Shown: positions 18,325 through 27,891 of the stretch, in pieces | How the letters are laid out: every line of letters begins with the position of its first letter | Numbering within the stretch: position 1 is the first letter of the stretch | Source of the DNA: Cupriavidus oxalaticus | GTDB lineage: Bacteria; Pseudomonadota; Gammaproteobacteria; Burkholderiales; Burkholderiaceae | DNA: 64,000 bases | Assembly: GCF_004768545.1 (NCBI RefSeq) | Contig: NZ_CP038635.1 | Location: 124,001 to 188,000 of the forward strand | Reading direction: 5' to 3' | Notes under the pieces: model-generated | Seen by the model: the letters and a program-made list of their open reading frames with translations, nothing else | Told to the model about the DNA's origin: nothing | The model's database searches: none | Program-made: the position numbers and the translations under genes

Positions 18325-19503
18325 ATGGAAGAGATCGTCATCGTTTCAGCCGCCCGCACGCCTATGGCTGCGTTCCAGGGCGAATTTGCCAGCGTGACCG
18401 CGCCGCAGCTCGGCGCCGCCGCCATCCGCGCGGCGGTAGAGCGCGCCGGCCTGAAGCCGGAGCAGGTGGAAGAAGTGGTGTTCGGCTGCGTGCTGCCCGC
18501 CGGCCAGGGCCAGGCGCCGGCACGCCAGGCCGCGCTGGGCGCGGGCCTGCCGCTGGCCGTGGGCTGCACCACCGTCAACAAGATGTGCGGCTCGGGCATG
18601 CGCGCGGCGATGACCGTCTATGACGGCCTGATCGCCGGCTCGTTCGATGTCGCGGTCGCCGGCGGCATGGAAAGCATGACCAACGCGCCGTACCTGATCC
18701 CGAAGGGCCGCGGCGGCTATCGCATCGGCCACGGCATGATCTACGACCACATGATGCTGGACGGCCTGGAAGACGCGTATGACAAGGGCCGCGCCATGGG
18801 CACCTTCGGCGAGGACTGCGCCGCCAAGTATGGCTTCACGCGCCAGCAGCAGGACGAATTCGCGATGGAAAGCGTGCGCCGCGCGCAGCAGGCCACCGAG
18901 AAGGGCGACTTCCGCTGGGAAATCGCGCCGGTGACGGTATCGGGCAAGGGCGGCGACACGGTGATCGACACCGACGAAGGCCCGCGCCGCATCAAGCTCG
19001 ACAAGATCCCGTCGCTGAAGCCCGCCTTTGCCAAGGACGGCACCATCACCGCCGCATCGTCGTCGTCGATCAACGACGGTGCCTCGGCGCTGGTGATGAT
19101 GCGTGCTTCCACGGCGAAAAAGCTGGGCCTGCAGCCGATCGCCCGCATGCTGGGCCACACCACGCATGCGCAGGCGCCGGGCTGGTTCACCACCGCGCCG
19201 GTGGAAGCCATCGCCAAGCTGTACCGCAAGCTGGACTGGAACACCGACAGCGTCGACCTGTTCGAGATCAACGAGGCCTTCGCCGTGGTGCCGATGGCGG
19301 CGATGCACGATCTGAAGATCCCGCGCGACAAGGTCAATATCCACGGCGGCGCGTGTGCGCTGGGGCATCCGATCGGGGCCTCGGGCGCGCGCATCATGAC
19401 CACGCTGATCGGCGCGCTGCGCAAGACCGGCGGCAAGCGTGGGGTGGCGAGCTTGTGTATTGGTGGTGGTGAGGCAACGGCGGTGGGGATTGAGATCCTG
19501 TAA
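18325..19503 (+). CDS. Acetyl-CoA C-acetyltransferase (thiolase)
   Basis: A 392-residue type II biosynthetic-like thiolase. The nucleophilic Cys is in NKMCGSGMRA, the His in GGACALGHPIGASGAR, and the second Cys in SLCIGGGEATA. It interconverts acetoacetyl-CoA and two acetyl-CoA. HMG-CoA lyase at 34164 yields acetoacetate and acetyl-CoA, so a thiolase here fits the end of leucine breakdown. No CoA-transferase is visible in the window. AGGAG precedes the ATG. It follows the carbonic anhydrase by 58 bp. Confidence 0.93.
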   Translation: MEEIVIVSAARTPMAAFQGEFASVTAPQLGAAAIRAAVERAGLKPEQVEEVVFGCVLPAGQGQAPARQAALGAGLPLAVGCTTVNKMCGSGMRAAMTVYDGLIAGSFDVAVAGGMESMTNAPYLIPKGRGGYRIGHGMIYDHMMLDGLEDAYDKGRAMGTFGEDCAAKYGFTRQQQDEFAMESVRRAQQATEKGDFRWEIAPVTVSGKGGDTVIDTDEGPRRIKLDKIPSLKPAFAKDGTITAASSSSINDGASALVMMRASTAKKLGLQPIARMLGHTTHAQAPGWFTTAPVEAIAKLYRKLDWNTDSVDLFEINEAFAVVPMAAMHDLKIPRDKVNIHGGACALGHPIGASGARIMTTLIGALRKTGGKRGVASLCIGGGEATAVGIEIL

Positions 19504-19533
19504 GGGCTTTCGCTTCCCGCTTGTTTTCTCCCA

Positions 19534-19551
19534 TCTCCCGCATGCGGGAGA
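19534..19551 (+). repeat. Dispersed palindromic repeat, copy 1
   Basis: TCTCCCGCATGCGGGAGA, a perfect 18-bp palindrome followed by GGGG, in the 106-bp gap after the thiolase gene. The same core occurs at 26186-26209 and 37285-37322, always between genes. Confidence 0.85.
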
Positions 19552-19609
19552 GGGGAGCCATGCAGAGGCAGTTTGCTGAACCCGTCGGTACCAGACCAAG
19601 GAGCAACCC

Positions 19610-20290
19610 TTGCCAACCGTCCTGATCCTCGGTGCCTCCCGCGGCATCGGCCTTGAATTCGTCCGCCAGTACCGCGCCGACGGCTGGCGCGTCATCGCGG
19701 CGGCACGCACGCTGGAAGGCGTGGGCGCGCTGCAGGCGCTTGGCGCCGAAGCCCATCAGGTAGACCTGTCGGATCCCGGCGCTGTCGCCGGGCTGGGCTG
19801 GAAGCTCGACGGCGAAGCGCTCGACGTGGCGATCTACAACGCCGGCGTGCTGGGCCCGCGCACCGAAGGCGCGCAGCCGGTGACGCCGCAGGACTTCGAC
19901 CGGGTGATGCACGTCAACGTGCTCGGCCCGATGATGGCGCTGCCGCTGGTGCTGCCCTATGTCGAGGCCGGACAGTCCGGCCACGGCGGCGTGCTGGCGG
20001 TGCTGTCCTCGCGCATGGGCAGCATCGGCGGCATGGAGCACAACGGCAGCTGGCTGTACCGCGTCAGCAAGGCCGGCGCCAACGCAGCGCTGCGCGCGGT
20101 CTCGCTCGACGCGCGCCATGCCACCTGCGTGGCGCTGCACCCCGGTTGGGTCAAGACTGACATGGGCGGCCAGGAAGCCGACCTGACCGTGCAGCAGAGC
20201 GTCAAGGGCATGCGCCAGGTGCTGGCCGGCGTCAAGCGGCGCGACAACGGCACTTTCCACAACTACGACGGCACGCCGATCCCCTGGTGA
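19610..20290 (+). CDS. SDR-family oxidoreductase
   Basis: A 226-residue short-chain dehydrogenase with the nucleotide motif GASRGIGLEF, YNAGVLG for the NAG strand, and the catalytic region SSRMGS with YRVSKAGAN (Tyr-X3-Lys). The substrate is unknown. The start is TTG 19610, supported by a perfect AAGGAG at 19598-19603. It is followed 31 bp later by an acyl-CoA dehydrogenase. It belongs to the liu island by position, but a direct role in leucine breakdown is not evident. It may act on another branched or short acyl intermediate or be an accessory redox enzyme. Confidence 0.88.
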   Translation: MPTVLILGASRGIGLEFVRQYRADGWRVIAAARTLEGVGALQALGAEAHQVDLSDPGAVAGLGWKLDGEALDVAIYNAGVLGPRTEGAQPVTPQDFDRVMHVNVLGPMMALPLVLPYVEAGQSGHGGVLAVLSSRMGSIGGMEHNGSWLYRVSKAGANAALRAVSLDARHATCVALHPGWVKTDMGGQEADLTVQQSVKGMRQVLAGVKRRDNGTFHNYDGTPIPW

Positions 20291-20321
20291 TCGCGGCGCG
20301 CACGACCAACCGACCATCGAT

Positions 20322-21452
20322 ATGCTGCTGACCCCCGAACAGGAAATGATCCGCGACGCCGTGCGCCAGTTCGCGCAGGAGGTGATCGCGCCGCAGGCCG
20401 CGCAGTGGGACCGCGACAAGACCTTTCCCAAGGACGTGCATCGCGAACTGGCCACGCTGGGCGCCTATGGCGTGGCCGTGCCGGAAGAATACGGCGGCGC
20501 TGGCCTGGACTACCTGTCGCTTGCGCTGATCCTGGAAGAGATCGCGGCCGGCGACGGCGGCACCTCCACCGTCATCAGCGTCAACAACTGCCCGGTGTGC
20601 AGCATGCTGATGTCATTCGCCAGCGAGGCGCAGAAGCAGCAGTGGCTGGTGCCGCTGGCGCGCGGCGAGATGCTCGGCGCGTTCTGCCTGACCGAGCCGC
20701 ACGTCGGCTCCGATGCCTCGGCGCTGCGCACCACGGCGGTTCGTGACGGCGACGACTACGTGCTCAACGGCGTCAAGCAGTTCATCACCAGCGGCAAGAA
20801 CGCCGACGTGGCGATCGTGCTGGCGGTGACCGACAAGGCCGCCGGCAAGCGCGGCATCAGCGCGTTTATCGTGCCGACTTCCACGCCCGGCTATGTTGTG
20901 GCGCGTCTGGAAGACAAGCTCGGCCAGCATTCGTCGGACACTGCGCAGATCCTGTTCGAGGACTGCCGCGTGCCGGCGGCCAACCTGCTGGGCGACGAGG
21001 GCGGCGGCTACAAGATGGCGCTGTCGGGGCTGGAGGGCGGGCGCATCGGCATCGCCTCGCAGAGCATCGGCATGGCGCGCGCCGCGTTTGAAGCGGCGCT
21101 GGCGTACGCCAGGGAACGCGAGAGTTTCGGCCAGCCCCTGTTCCAGCACCAGGCGGTGCAGTTCCGCCTGGCCGAGATGGCCACGCGCATCGACGTCGCG
21201 CGCCAGATGGTGTGGCACGCGGCGGCGCTGCGCGACGCCGGCCGCCCGTGCCTGAAGGAAGCGGCGATGGCCAAGCTCTTTGCCAGCGAGATAGCGGAGC
21301 GGGTCTGCTCGGACGCGATCCAGGTGTTCGGCGGCTATGGCTATGTCAGCGACTTCCCGGTCGAGCGCATCTACCGCGACGTGCGCGTGTGCCAGATCTA
21401 CGAGGGCACCAGCGATATCCAGAAGATCCTGATTGCGCGCGCGCTGGCCTGA
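20322..21452 (+). CDS. Short-chain-type acyl-CoA dehydrogenase
   Basis: A 376-residue FAD enzyme of the acyl-CoA dehydrogenase family. It shows [16 protein letters not shown] and [13 protein letters not shown] in the mid-domain, and [20 protein letters not shown]. Unlike liuA, the catalytic Glu is in the standard C-terminal place ([10 protein letters not shown]), as in short/medium-chain (butyryl, 2-methylbutyryl) enzymes. Substrate prediction beyond short-chain is not safe. It is placed between the SDR and a HAD phosphatase within the liu island, and could handle 2-methylbutyryl- or isobutyryl-CoA from isoleucine and valine, but no other genes of those branches are seen here. Confidence 0.92.
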   Translation: MLLTPEQEMIRDAVRQFAQEVIAPQAAQWDRDKTFPKDVHRELATLGAYGVAVPEEYGGAGLDYLSLALILEEIAAGDGGTSTVISVNNCPVCSMLMSFASEAQKQQWLVPLARGEMLGAFCLTEPHVGSDASALRTTAVRDGDDYVLNGVKQFITSGKNADVAIVLAVTDKAAGKRGISAFIVPTSTPGYVVARLEDKLGQHSSDTAQILFEDCRVPAANLLGDEGGGYKMALSGLEGGRIGIASQSIGMARAAFEAALAYARERESFGQPLFQHQAVQFRLAEMATRIDVARQMVWHAAALRDAGRPCLKEAAMAKLFASEIAERVCSDAIQVFGGYGYVSDFPVERIYRDVRVCQIYEGTSDIQKILIARALA

Positions 21453-21547
21453 CCCGGGCTTAAAAAGCGTACGATGATGCCATGTGCCGCCGGCGCCCCC
21501 GGCAACAGGCGGCACGACCGCCTGGACAACAAGGAAAAGAAACCCGC

Positions 21548-22234
21548 ATGACCGCAGTAACCCAGGGCCATTCCGGCCGTTTCGATTGCGTGATCTTCGA
21601 CTGCGACGGCGTGCTCGTCGACAGCGAGCCCATCGTCAACCGCGTGCTCAACCAGATGCTGAACGAACTCGGCATCGGGATCTCGCTGGAAGACTCCACG
21701 CGCCTGTTCCTCGGCCGCGCCGTGCGCGAGGAACTGGGCATGATCGAACGCATGCGCGGCGCGCCGCTGCCCGAGAACTGGCTGTCGACCTGGCTGGCGC
21801 GCCGCAACGCGGTGCTCGAGGCCGAAGTGGCGGCCGTGGCGCATGTGCGCGACGCCATCGGCAAGATCGCCGCCACCGGCATGCCGGTGTGCGTGGCGTC
21901 GGGCGCGGACCGCATCAAGGTCAAGCTGCAGCTGACCAAGACCGGGCTGGTCGAGCTGTTCCAGCAGGATGAGCGCGAGCATATCTTCTCCGCCACCGAA
22001 GTGGCGCGCAGCAAGCCCGCGCCCGACGTGTACCTGCTGGCGGCGCGCACCATGGGCGTCGAGCCGGCGCGGTGCGCCGTGATCGAAGACAGCCCCACCG
22101 GCGTCACCGCCGGCGTGGCCGCGGGCATGACGGTGTTCGGCTACGCCGCGCGCAACGACGCCGCGTCGCTGCGCGAAGCCGGTGCACACACGCTCTTCAC
22201 CGACATGCGCGAGCTGCCGGAGCTGGTGGGATGA
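21548..22234 (+). CDS. HAD-superfamily phosphatase (beta-phosphoglucomutase/Gph-like)
   Basis: A 228-residue haloacid dehalogenase-type hydrolase with motif I FDCDGVLVDSEP, motif II in VCVASGADR, motif III lysine in SKPAPDVYLLAA, and motif IV in IEDSPTGVTAG. The helical cap between motifs I and II is of the C1 type, as in phosphoglycolate phosphatase and beta-phosphoglucomutase. The substrate is not identified. ATG 21548 is chosen because it follows AAGGAAA and gives the normal spacing to motif I. Its stop overlaps the start of the next gene (ATGA). Confidence 0.88.
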   Translation: MTAVTQGHSGRFDCVIFDCDGVLVDSEPIVNRVLNQMLNELGIGISLEDSTRLFLGRAVREELGMIERMRGAPLPENWLSTWLARRNAVLEAEVAAVAHVRDAIGKIAATGMPVCVASGADRIKVKLQLTKTGLVELFQQDEREHIFSATEVARSKPAPDVYLLAARTMGVEPARCAVIEDSPTGVTAGVAAGMTVFGYAARNDAASLREAGAHTLFTDMRELPELVG

Positions 22235-22659
22235 CTGCGCGCCGCCCGCCCAAGGCCGGTCCGGTGCCGTGCCCATGCGGCGGCGCCGACTATGCTGCGT
22301 GCTGCGGCCGCTTCCATCGCGGCGAGGCGCTGCCGCCCAACGCGGAAGCGCTGATGCGCTCGCGCTACAGCGCCTATGTGCTGAACGACACTGACTGGCT
22401 GCGCCAGACGTGGCATCCGTCTACCTGTCCGGCGGACCTTGCGCCAGACACCGCCACGCGCTGGCTCGGGTTGTCGGTGAAGGCGCACGCGCAGCAGGAC
22501 GACACCCATGCCGAAGTGGAGTTCGTCGCGCGCTACAAGGTCGGCGGGCGCGCCTGGCGGCTGCATGAGCGCAGCCGCTTCGTGCACGAGCCGCGCGCGC
22601 CCGGCGAGACCCCGCGCTGGCTCTATGTGGATGGCGACATGATCGGGGAAGCGCCATGA
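22231..22659 (+). CDS. YchJ-family SEC-C motif protein
   Basis: A 142-residue protein of the YchJ/UPF0225 family. The N-terminal zinc-binding SEC-C motif is visible as CPCGG and CCGRFH, followed by the conserved ALMRSRYSAYVLND and W-rich sections and a cystatin-like NTF2-type fold. The molecular function is unknown; SEC-C motifs bind zinc and often contact the translation or secretion machinery. ATG overlaps the HAD stop, so translation is coupled. No pathway link to leucine breakdown is evident. Confidence 0.9.
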   Translation: MTARRPPKAGPVPCPCGGADYAACCGRFHRGEALPPNAEALMRSRYSAYVLNDTDWLRQTWHPSTCPADLAPDTATRWLGLSVKAHAQQDDTHAEVEFVARYKVGGRAWRLHERSRFVHEPRAPGETPRWLYVDGDMIGEAP

Positions 22660-22746
22660 GCATCGCCACATAGGCCGGCCTCCATCCCTCGCATGCAGCG
22701 CAGGCTGGACGGATCCCCACCAAGACCCTAGCAACGAGACGATACG

Positions 22747-24354
22747 ATGCCCACGCTGGAAACCAAACTGAACGCCCGCTCGGAATCGTTCAAGGCCAAT
22801 GCCGACGCGATGCGGGAACTGGTGGCCGACCTCAAGGCGAAGGTCGCAAAGCTGGCGCAGGGCGGCGGTGACGATGCGCGCAACAAGCACCTGTCGCGCG
22901 GCAAGCTGCTGCCGCGCGACCGCGTGCAGCAACTGCTCGACCCGGGCACGCCGTTCCTGGAGCTGTCGCAGCTTGCCGCCTACGACATGTATGACGATGC
23001 CGCGCCGGGCGCGGGCATCATCACCGGTATCGGCCGCGTGGCCGGGCAGGAGTGCGTGATCGTCTGCAACGACGCCACCGTCAAGGGCGGCACGTATTAT
23101 CCGATGACGGTCAAGAAGCATGTGCGCGCGCAGGAGATCGCCGAGCAGAACAACCTGCCGTGCATCTACCTGGTCGATTCCGGCGGCGCCAACCTGCCCA
23201 ACCAGGACGACGTGTTCCCCGACCGCGACCACTTCGGCCGCATCTTCTACAACCAGGCCAACCTGTCCAAGCAGGGCATCCCGCAGATCGCGGTGGTGAT
23301 GGGCTCGTGCACCGCCGGCGGCGCGTACGTGCCGGCGATGAGCGACGAGTCGATCATCGTCAAGAACCAGGGCACTATCTTCCTGGGCGGCCCGCCGCTG
23401 GTGAAGGCCGCCACCGGCGAGGAGGTGAGCGCCGAGGACCTGGGCGGCGCCGACGTGCATACGCGCCTGTCCGGCGTGGCCGACTACTTCGCGCAGAACG
23501 ACCACCACGCGCTGAGCCTGGCGCGCAATATCGTGCAGCACCTGAACCGGCGCAAGCCGGACCAGATCCGCCTGCACGAGCCGGTCGAGCCGCTGTACGC
23601 GGTGGAAGAACTGTATGGCGTGATCCCCACCGACACGCGCAAGCCCTATGACGTGCGCGAGGTAATCGCGCGCATCGTCGACGGCTCCGAGTTCGACGAA
23701 TTCAAGGCGCGCTACGGCACCACGCTGGTGTGCGGCTTTGCGCGCATCTGGGGCTACCCGGTCGGCATCGTCGCCAACAACGGCATCCTGTTCTCGGAGT
23801 CGGCGCTGAAGGGCGCGCACTTTATCGAGCTGTGCTGCCAGCGCAAGATCCCGCTGGTGTTCCTGCAGAACATCACCGGCTTCATGGTGGGGCGCAAGTA
23901 CGAGAACGAAGGCATCGCCCGCAATGGCGCCAAGATGGTGACCGCGGTGGCGACGGCGCAGGTGCCCAAGTTCACGGTGATCGTCGGCGGCTCGTTCGGG
24001 GCCGGCAACTACGGCATGTGCGGGCGTGCCTATTCGCCGCGCTTTTTATGGATGTGGCCGAATGCGCGCATCTCGGTGATGGGCGGCGAGCAGGCGGCGA
24101 GCGTGCTGGCGACGGTGCGCCGCGATGGTATCGAAGCGAAAGGCGGCAAGTGGAGCGCGGAGGAAGAGGATGCGTTCAAGCAGCCGATCCGCGACCAGTA
24201 CGAGCACCAGGGCCACCCGTACTACGCCAGCGCGCGGCTGTGGGACGACGGCGTGATCGATCCCGCGCAGACGCGCACGGTGCTGGGGCTGGGCCTGTCG
24301 GCCAGCCTGAACGCGCCGATCGAGGACATGAAATTCGGCGTGTTCCGCATGTAG
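22747..24354 (+). CDS. liuB: Methylcrotonyl-CoA carboxylase beta subunit (carboxyltransferase)
   Basis: A 535-residue carboxyltransferase subunit of the biotin-dependent enzyme that converts 3-methylcrotonyl-CoA to 3-methylglutaconyl-CoA. It has two crotonase-fold halves. The N-half carries [28 protein letters not shown] and [12 protein letters not shown]. The C-half carries [22 protein letters not shown] and [12 protein letters not shown], whose Gly-rich loops form the oxyanion holes. The asparagine-rich IGFM-type segments and overall length are typical of MccB rather than of propionyl- or geranyl-CoA subunits. Its partner alpha subunit lies 6.6 kb downstream (30986), separated by liuC and the bio operon. 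Confidence 0.95.
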   Translation: MPTLETKLNARSESFKANADAMRELVADLKAKVAKLAQGGGDDARNKHLSRGKLLPRDRVQQLLDPGTPFLELSQLAAYDMYDDAAPGAGIITGIGRVAGQECVIVCNDATVKGGTYYPMTVKKHVRAQEIAEQNNLPCIYLVDSGGANLPNQDDVFPDRDHFGRIFYNQANLSKQGIPQIAVVMGSCTAGGAYVPAMSDESIIVKNQGTIFLGGPPLVKAATGEEVSAEDLGGADVHTRLSGVADYFAQNDHHALSLARNIVQHLNRRKPDQIRLHEPVEPLYAVEELYGVIPTDTRKPYDVREVIARIVDGSEFDEFKARYGTTLVCGFARIWGYPVGIVANNGILFSESALKGAHFIELCCQRKIPLVFLQNITGFMVGRKYENEGIARNGAKMVTAVATAQVPKFTVIVGGSFGAGNYGMCGRAYSPRFLWMWPNARISVMGGEQAASVLATVRRDGIEAKGGKWSAEEEDAFKQPIRDQYEHQGHPYYASARLWDDGVIDPAQTRTVLGLGLSASLNAPIEDMKFGVFRM

Positions 24355-24434
24355 CGCCGTCACGGCATCGTCGCTGTCTGCTTTACTGGTTTCATGGCTT
24401 CATCGGTTTCATCGGTTTTTTGGCTGCTACTTCC

Positions 24435-25325
24435 ATGCGTTGCGTGACCCGTCTGCTTTCCTGCCTTGCCACGGTGCTGGCCTTGCTGCCGGCGCTGCCG
24501 GCGCCGGCGCAGACCGGGGCCGGCACCGGGCAGGCCACGCCGCGCATGCGTTTCACCGAGCAGGTGGTGATGCTGCCCAAGGCCGCGATACCGTCGCGCA
24601 TCGACCTGGAAGCGACGGTGTTCAAGCCGCCGGGAGAAGGGCCGTTCCCGCTGGTGGTGATCAACCACGGCAAGGCGCCGGGCCGGCCTTTCATGCAGGG
24701 GCGCGCGCGCTTCGCGGCGCAGAGCGCCGAGTTCCTGCGCCGCGGCTACGCGGTGGTGCTGCCGATGCGGCAGGGTTTTGCGCGCTCGGGCGGCGCCTAC
24801 GTGGGCGGCAGCTGCGACATCGAGGCCAACGGCATGATGCAGGCCGACGACGTGGTGGCCGCGCTCGACTACATGGCCACGCTGCCCTATATCGACATGG
24901 AGCGCATCGTGGTGATCGGGCAGTCGCACGGCGGGCTGACCACGATGGCCTTCAGCACCATCGGCTATCCCGGCGTGCGTGGCGTGGTCAACTTTGCCGG
25001 CGGGCTGCGCAACCTGAATTGCGCGGACTGGGAAGACCGGCTGGTCGACGCCTTCGCGAGCTATGGCAGCTCCGCGCGCTACCCGTCGCTGTGGGTGTAC
25101 GGCGACAATGACAGCTACTGGCCGGTGCCATTGCCCGGCCGCATGTTCAACGCATACAAGGCGCAGGCCAAGGGAGAAGCGGCCAGGGCCTGGCTGGTCG
25201 ACGTGGGCGACTTCGGCAACGACTCGCACCGGCTGTTCAGCGCGCGCGAAGGCATCCCGCTGTGGCTGCCCGAGGTCGCCGCATTTTTCCACTCGCTCGG
25301 CCTGCCGTTCGAGACCGGCTCCTGA
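24435..25325 (+). CDS. Secreted alpha/beta hydrolase (dienelactone-hydrolase-like)
   Basis: A 296-residue alpha/beta-hydrolase. It begins with a signal peptide (CVTRLLSCLATVLALLPALP, cleavage near APAQ), so a periplasmic or exported location is likely. The serine nucleophile lies in GQSHGG, with the oxyanion strand LVVINHGKAPG, and the catalytic His is probably in GNDSHRLF. It starts 81 bp after liuB and ends 45 bp before liuC, so it is inside the catabolic operon although all other products there are cytoplasmic. Its substrate is unknown; an esterase releasing branched acids from extracellular esters is an idea only. The frame runs open far upstream as a shadow of liuB. Confidence 0.85.
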   Translation: MRCVTRLLSCLATVLALLPALPAPAQTGAGTGQATPRMRFTEQVVMLPKAAIPSRIDLEATVFKPPGEGPFPLVVINHGKAPGRPFMQGRARFAAQSAEFLRRGYAVVLPMRQGFARSGGAYVGGSCDIEANGMMQADDVVAALDYMATLPYIDMERIVVIGQSHGGLTTMAFSTIGYPGVRGVVNFAGGLRNLNCADWEDRLVDAFASYGSSARYPSLWVYGDNDSYWPVPLPGRMFNAYKAQAKGEAARAWLVDVGDFGNDSHRLFSAREGIPLWLPEVAAFFHSLGLPFETGS

Positions 25326-25369
25326 GCCGCATCCGCCAATCATTCAGACATCCGCCAACGGAGCGAACC

Positions 25370-26158
25370 ATGGAATTCACCACCCTCACCGTCAATATCG
25401 CCAACCACGTCGCCACCGTGACGCTGAACCGGCCCGACGTGCGCAATGCCTTCAACGAGACCGTGATCGCCGAAGTCACCGGCGCCTTCCGCGCGCTCGG
25501 CGACATGGACGAGGTGCGCGCCATCGTGCTGGCCGGCAATGGCCCGGCCTTCTGCGCAGGCGCCGACCTGAACTGGATGAAGAAGATGGCCGGCTACTCC
25601 GATGACCAGAACCGTGCCGATGCGCTGACGCTGGCGCAGATGCTGCATACGGTGTGGTCGTGCCCGCGCCCGGTGATCGCGCGCATCCAGGGCGACACCT
25701 ATGCCGGCGGCATGGGGCTGGTTGCCGCGTGCGATATCGCGGTTGCCGCCGAGCACGCGCATTTCTGCCTGTCCGAGGCGCGCCTGGGGCTGCTGCCCGC
25801 CACCATCAGCCCCTACGTGATCCGCGCCATGGGCGAGCAGGCGGCGCGCCGCTACTTCATCACCGCCGAGCGCTTCGACTCGGCCGAGGCGCTGCGGCTC
25901 GGCTTCGTGCACGCGGTGGTTCCGGCCGAAGCGCTCGACGCCAAGGTGGCCGAGCTGGCGGCCGCGCTGGTCGGCAACAGCCCGAACGCCGTGCGCGAGA
26001 GCAAGCGCCTGGTGCAGGAAATCGCGGGGCGGATGATCGATGACGACCTGCTGGCGGATACGGCTGACCGGATCGCGAAGATCCGCGCGTCGGAGGAAGG
26101 GAAGGAAGGGGTGCGGTCGTTCCTGGAAAAGCGGTCGCCGTCGTGGCGGCCGGCCTGA
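25370..26158 (+). CDS. liuC: Methylglutaconyl-CoA hydratase (enoyl-CoA hydratase family)
   Basis: A 262-residue crotonase-family protein predicted to hydrate 3-methylglutaconyl-CoA to HMG-CoA. Oxyanion-hole segments are GPAFCAGADLNWMKKM and IARIQGDTYAGGMGLVAACD, with the active-site Glu region CLSEARLGLLPATISPYV. The DLNWM and PATISPYV patterns are typical for the LiuC/AuhH branch. ATG 25370 follows GGAG. In the usual liuRABCDE order the next gene would be liuD; here the complete bio operon comes first, and the 326 bp after this gene hold a dispersed palindrome and an AT-richer stretch. Confidence 0.93.
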   Translation: MEFTTLTVNIANHVATVTLNRPDVRNAFNETVIAEVTGAFRALGDMDEVRAIVLAGNGPAFCAGADLNWMKKMAGYSDDQNRADALTLAQMLHTVWSCPRPVIARIQGDTYAGGMGLVAACDIAVAAEHAHFCLSEARLGLLPATISPYVIRAMGEQAARRYFITAERFDSAEALRLGFVHAVVPAEALDAKVAELAAALVGNSPNAVRESKRLVQEIAGRMIDDDLLADTADRIAKIRASEEGKEGVRSFLEKRSPSWRPA

Positions 26159-26484
26159 GGCTTTAATCCAACCGAGTGTTTGCGCCCCTCTCCCGCGTGC
26201 GGGAGAGGGACGCCACGTTGCAGCACACCGGAAGCTTGCAGCTCCGAAAAAAAGCTCGCCGAATTTTGCGTGGAGATCGCGGCACGCTAAGCGCAAGACT
26301 GGTGCTTCATCCCGATAACATCCCCCAATTCCTGCCAAATCACCCCCAAATCAAGAAATTCGGCAACATTGCCAACCCCAAGGAGACATCCCTAACATGA
26401 CCCTCCCAACCCGTCCGCCAACGTCGCGTACCCGGTCCAGCCGGCAGCGCCAGACACCCGGGCGGTCAACAAAGGAGGGCTACC
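26159..26484 (+). other. Intergenic junction between liuC and bioA
   Basis: This gap holds a dispersed palindrome (26186-26209), an A-rich tract, a stretch of lower GC than both flanks (about 26220-26400), and an apparently orphan translation start: AAGGAGA followed by ATG at 26397. That frame runs 61 codons into bioA with no recognisable product. It may be a leader peptide or the 5' remnant of a displaced gene. No clear BirA- or BioR-type operator was seen. Confidence 0.6.
26186..26209 (+). repeat. Dispersed palindromic repeat, copy 2
   Basis: CCCTCTCCCGC and GCGGGAGAGGG form an 11-bp stem with a GT centre. It lies 27 bp after the liuC stop, and its core is shared with the copies at 19534 and 37285. 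Confidence 0.85.
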
Positions 26485-27891
26485 TTGGATCACCTGTCCC
26501 TTTCCCCAGGCGGCGCGCAGTCGCTGGGCCAGCGCAGCCGCAACGCGGTCTGGCACCCCTGCACCCGCCTGCGCCCCGATGACGACGCCCTGCCGCTGGC
26601 GATCGTGCGCGGCGAAGGCCCGTGGCTGTTCGATGCCGACAGCCGCCGCTATTTCGACGCCACCAGCTCGTGGTGGGTCAACCTGTTCGGCCACGCCAAC
26701 CCGCGCATCAACGCCGCGCTGGCGAGCCAGCTGGAGACGCTCGAGCATGTGATGCTCGCCGGCTGCACGCATGCACCCGCGGTGGAGCTGGCCGAGCGCC
26801 TGTCCGCGCTGAGCGGCGGCGCGCTCGGCAATGTGTTCTACGCCTCGGATGGCGCCTCGGCGGTCGAGATCGCGCTGAAGATGAGCTTCCACTACTGGCG
26901 CAACACCGGACTGCCGGCCAAGCGGGAGTTCGTCTGCCTGCGCAACGGCTACCACGGCGAGACCGTGGGCGCGCTCGCGGTGACCGACGTGGAGATCTTC
27001 CGCGACGCCTACGACTCGCTGATCCGCCGCGCCCACGTGGTGATGTCGCCCGACGCGCGCCAGGCCTTGCGCGGCGAATCGGCCGCCGACGTGGCCGCGC
27101 GCGCGCTGGCGGAGCTGGAAACGCTGCTGCGCGAGCGCGCCGGCCAGATCGCCGCGCTGATCGTCGAGCCGCTGGTGCAGGGCGCCGCCGGCATGGCGAT
27201 GCATGACCCGTCCTACCTCGACGGCGCGCGCGCGCTGTGCGATCGCTACCGGATCCACCTGATCGCCGACGAGATCGCGGTCGGCTGCGGCCGCACCGGG
27301 ACCTTCTTCGCATGGGAGCAGTCGCGCGGCGAAGCCGCGGCCGAGACGCCGCTGCCCGCGCATGCGTGGCCCGATTTCCTGTGCCTGTCCAAGGGCATCA
27401 GCGGCGGCTACCTGCCGCTGTCGCTGGTGCTGTCGCGCCCGGAAATCCAGCGCGCCTTTGTTGCCGACGAACTGGCGCGCAGCTTCCTGCATTCGCACTC
27501 ATACACCGGCAACCCGCTCGCCTGCCGCGCCGCGCTGGCCACGCTCGACCTGTTCGAGCAGGACAACGTGATCGGGCAGAACCGCGAGCGCGCCCGCTGG
27601 CTGGCCGACGCGATGGCGCCGCTGGCCGCCGACGCGCGCCTGCAGCACGTGCGCCAGCGCGGCCTGGTCTGGGCCGCCGATGTGCGCGACGACGTGGCCG
27701 GCGCCGATTTCTCATCGCGCTTCCACCATGCCGCGCGCGCGCGCGAGCTGTTGGTGCGCCCCATCGGCAACACGCTGTACGTGCTGCCGCCCTATGTCTT
27801 CGATGCCGCGCAGGCAAGCTGGCTGGGCCAGCAATTGCTGGCCACGCTCGACGATGTCACCACCGGCGCGGAGGTCCGCCATGCTGCTTGA
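26485..27891 (+). CDS. bioA: Adenosylmethionine-8-amino-7-oxononanoate aminotransferase
   Basis: PLP enzyme converting KAPA to DAPA with SAM as amino donor in biotin synthesis. The 468-residue protein shows the substrate-site [14 protein letters not shown], the cofactor region [13 protein letters not shown], the Asp of [13 protein letters not shown], and the Schiff-base Lys in [15 protein letters not shown]. The start is TTG 26485 behind an excellent AAAGGAGG (26471-26478). It is the first gene of bioAFDB, and its end overlaps bioF by 11 bp. The operon stands between liuC and liuD, the gene for a biotin-carrying carboxylase subunit. Confidence 0.95.
   Translation: MDHLSLSPGGAQSLGQRSRNAVWHPCTRLRPDDDALPLAIVRGEGPWLFDADSRRYFDATSSWWVNLFGHANPRINAALASQLETLEHVMLAGCTHAPAVELAERLSALSGGALGNVFYASDGASAVEIALKMSFHYWRNTGLPAKREFVCLRNGYHGETVGALAVTDVEIFRDAYDSLIRRAHVVMSPDARQALRGESAADVAARALAELETLLRERAGQIAALIVEPLVQGAAGMAMHDPSYLDGARALCDRYRIHLIADEIAVGCGRTGTFFAWEQSRGEAAAETPLPAHAWPDFLCLSKGISGGYLPLSLVLSRPEIQRAFVADELARSFLHSHSYTGNPLACRAALATLDLFEQDNVIGQNRERARWLADAMAPLAADARLQHVRQRGLVWAADVRDDVAGADFSSRFHHAARARELLVRPIGNTLYVLPPYVFDAAQASWLGQQLLATLDDVTTGAEVRHAA

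Noticed and set aside
24386..24420. Tandem TTTCATCGG-like repeats between liuB and the exported hydrolase
   Set aside because: Only about two and a half short copies, with no symmetry or regulatory pattern; probably simple slippage.
26159..26484. BirA- or BioR-type operator before bioA
   Set aside because: No TTGTAAACC-type or TTATMKATAA-type palindrome was found by eye.
26397..26582. 61-codon frame starting at the orphan AAGGAGA-ATG upstream of bioA
   Set aside because: It overlaps bioA by 98 bp, its product is low-complexity Arg/Pro-rich, and no family was recognised. It is reported only as a possible leader or remnant, not as a gene.
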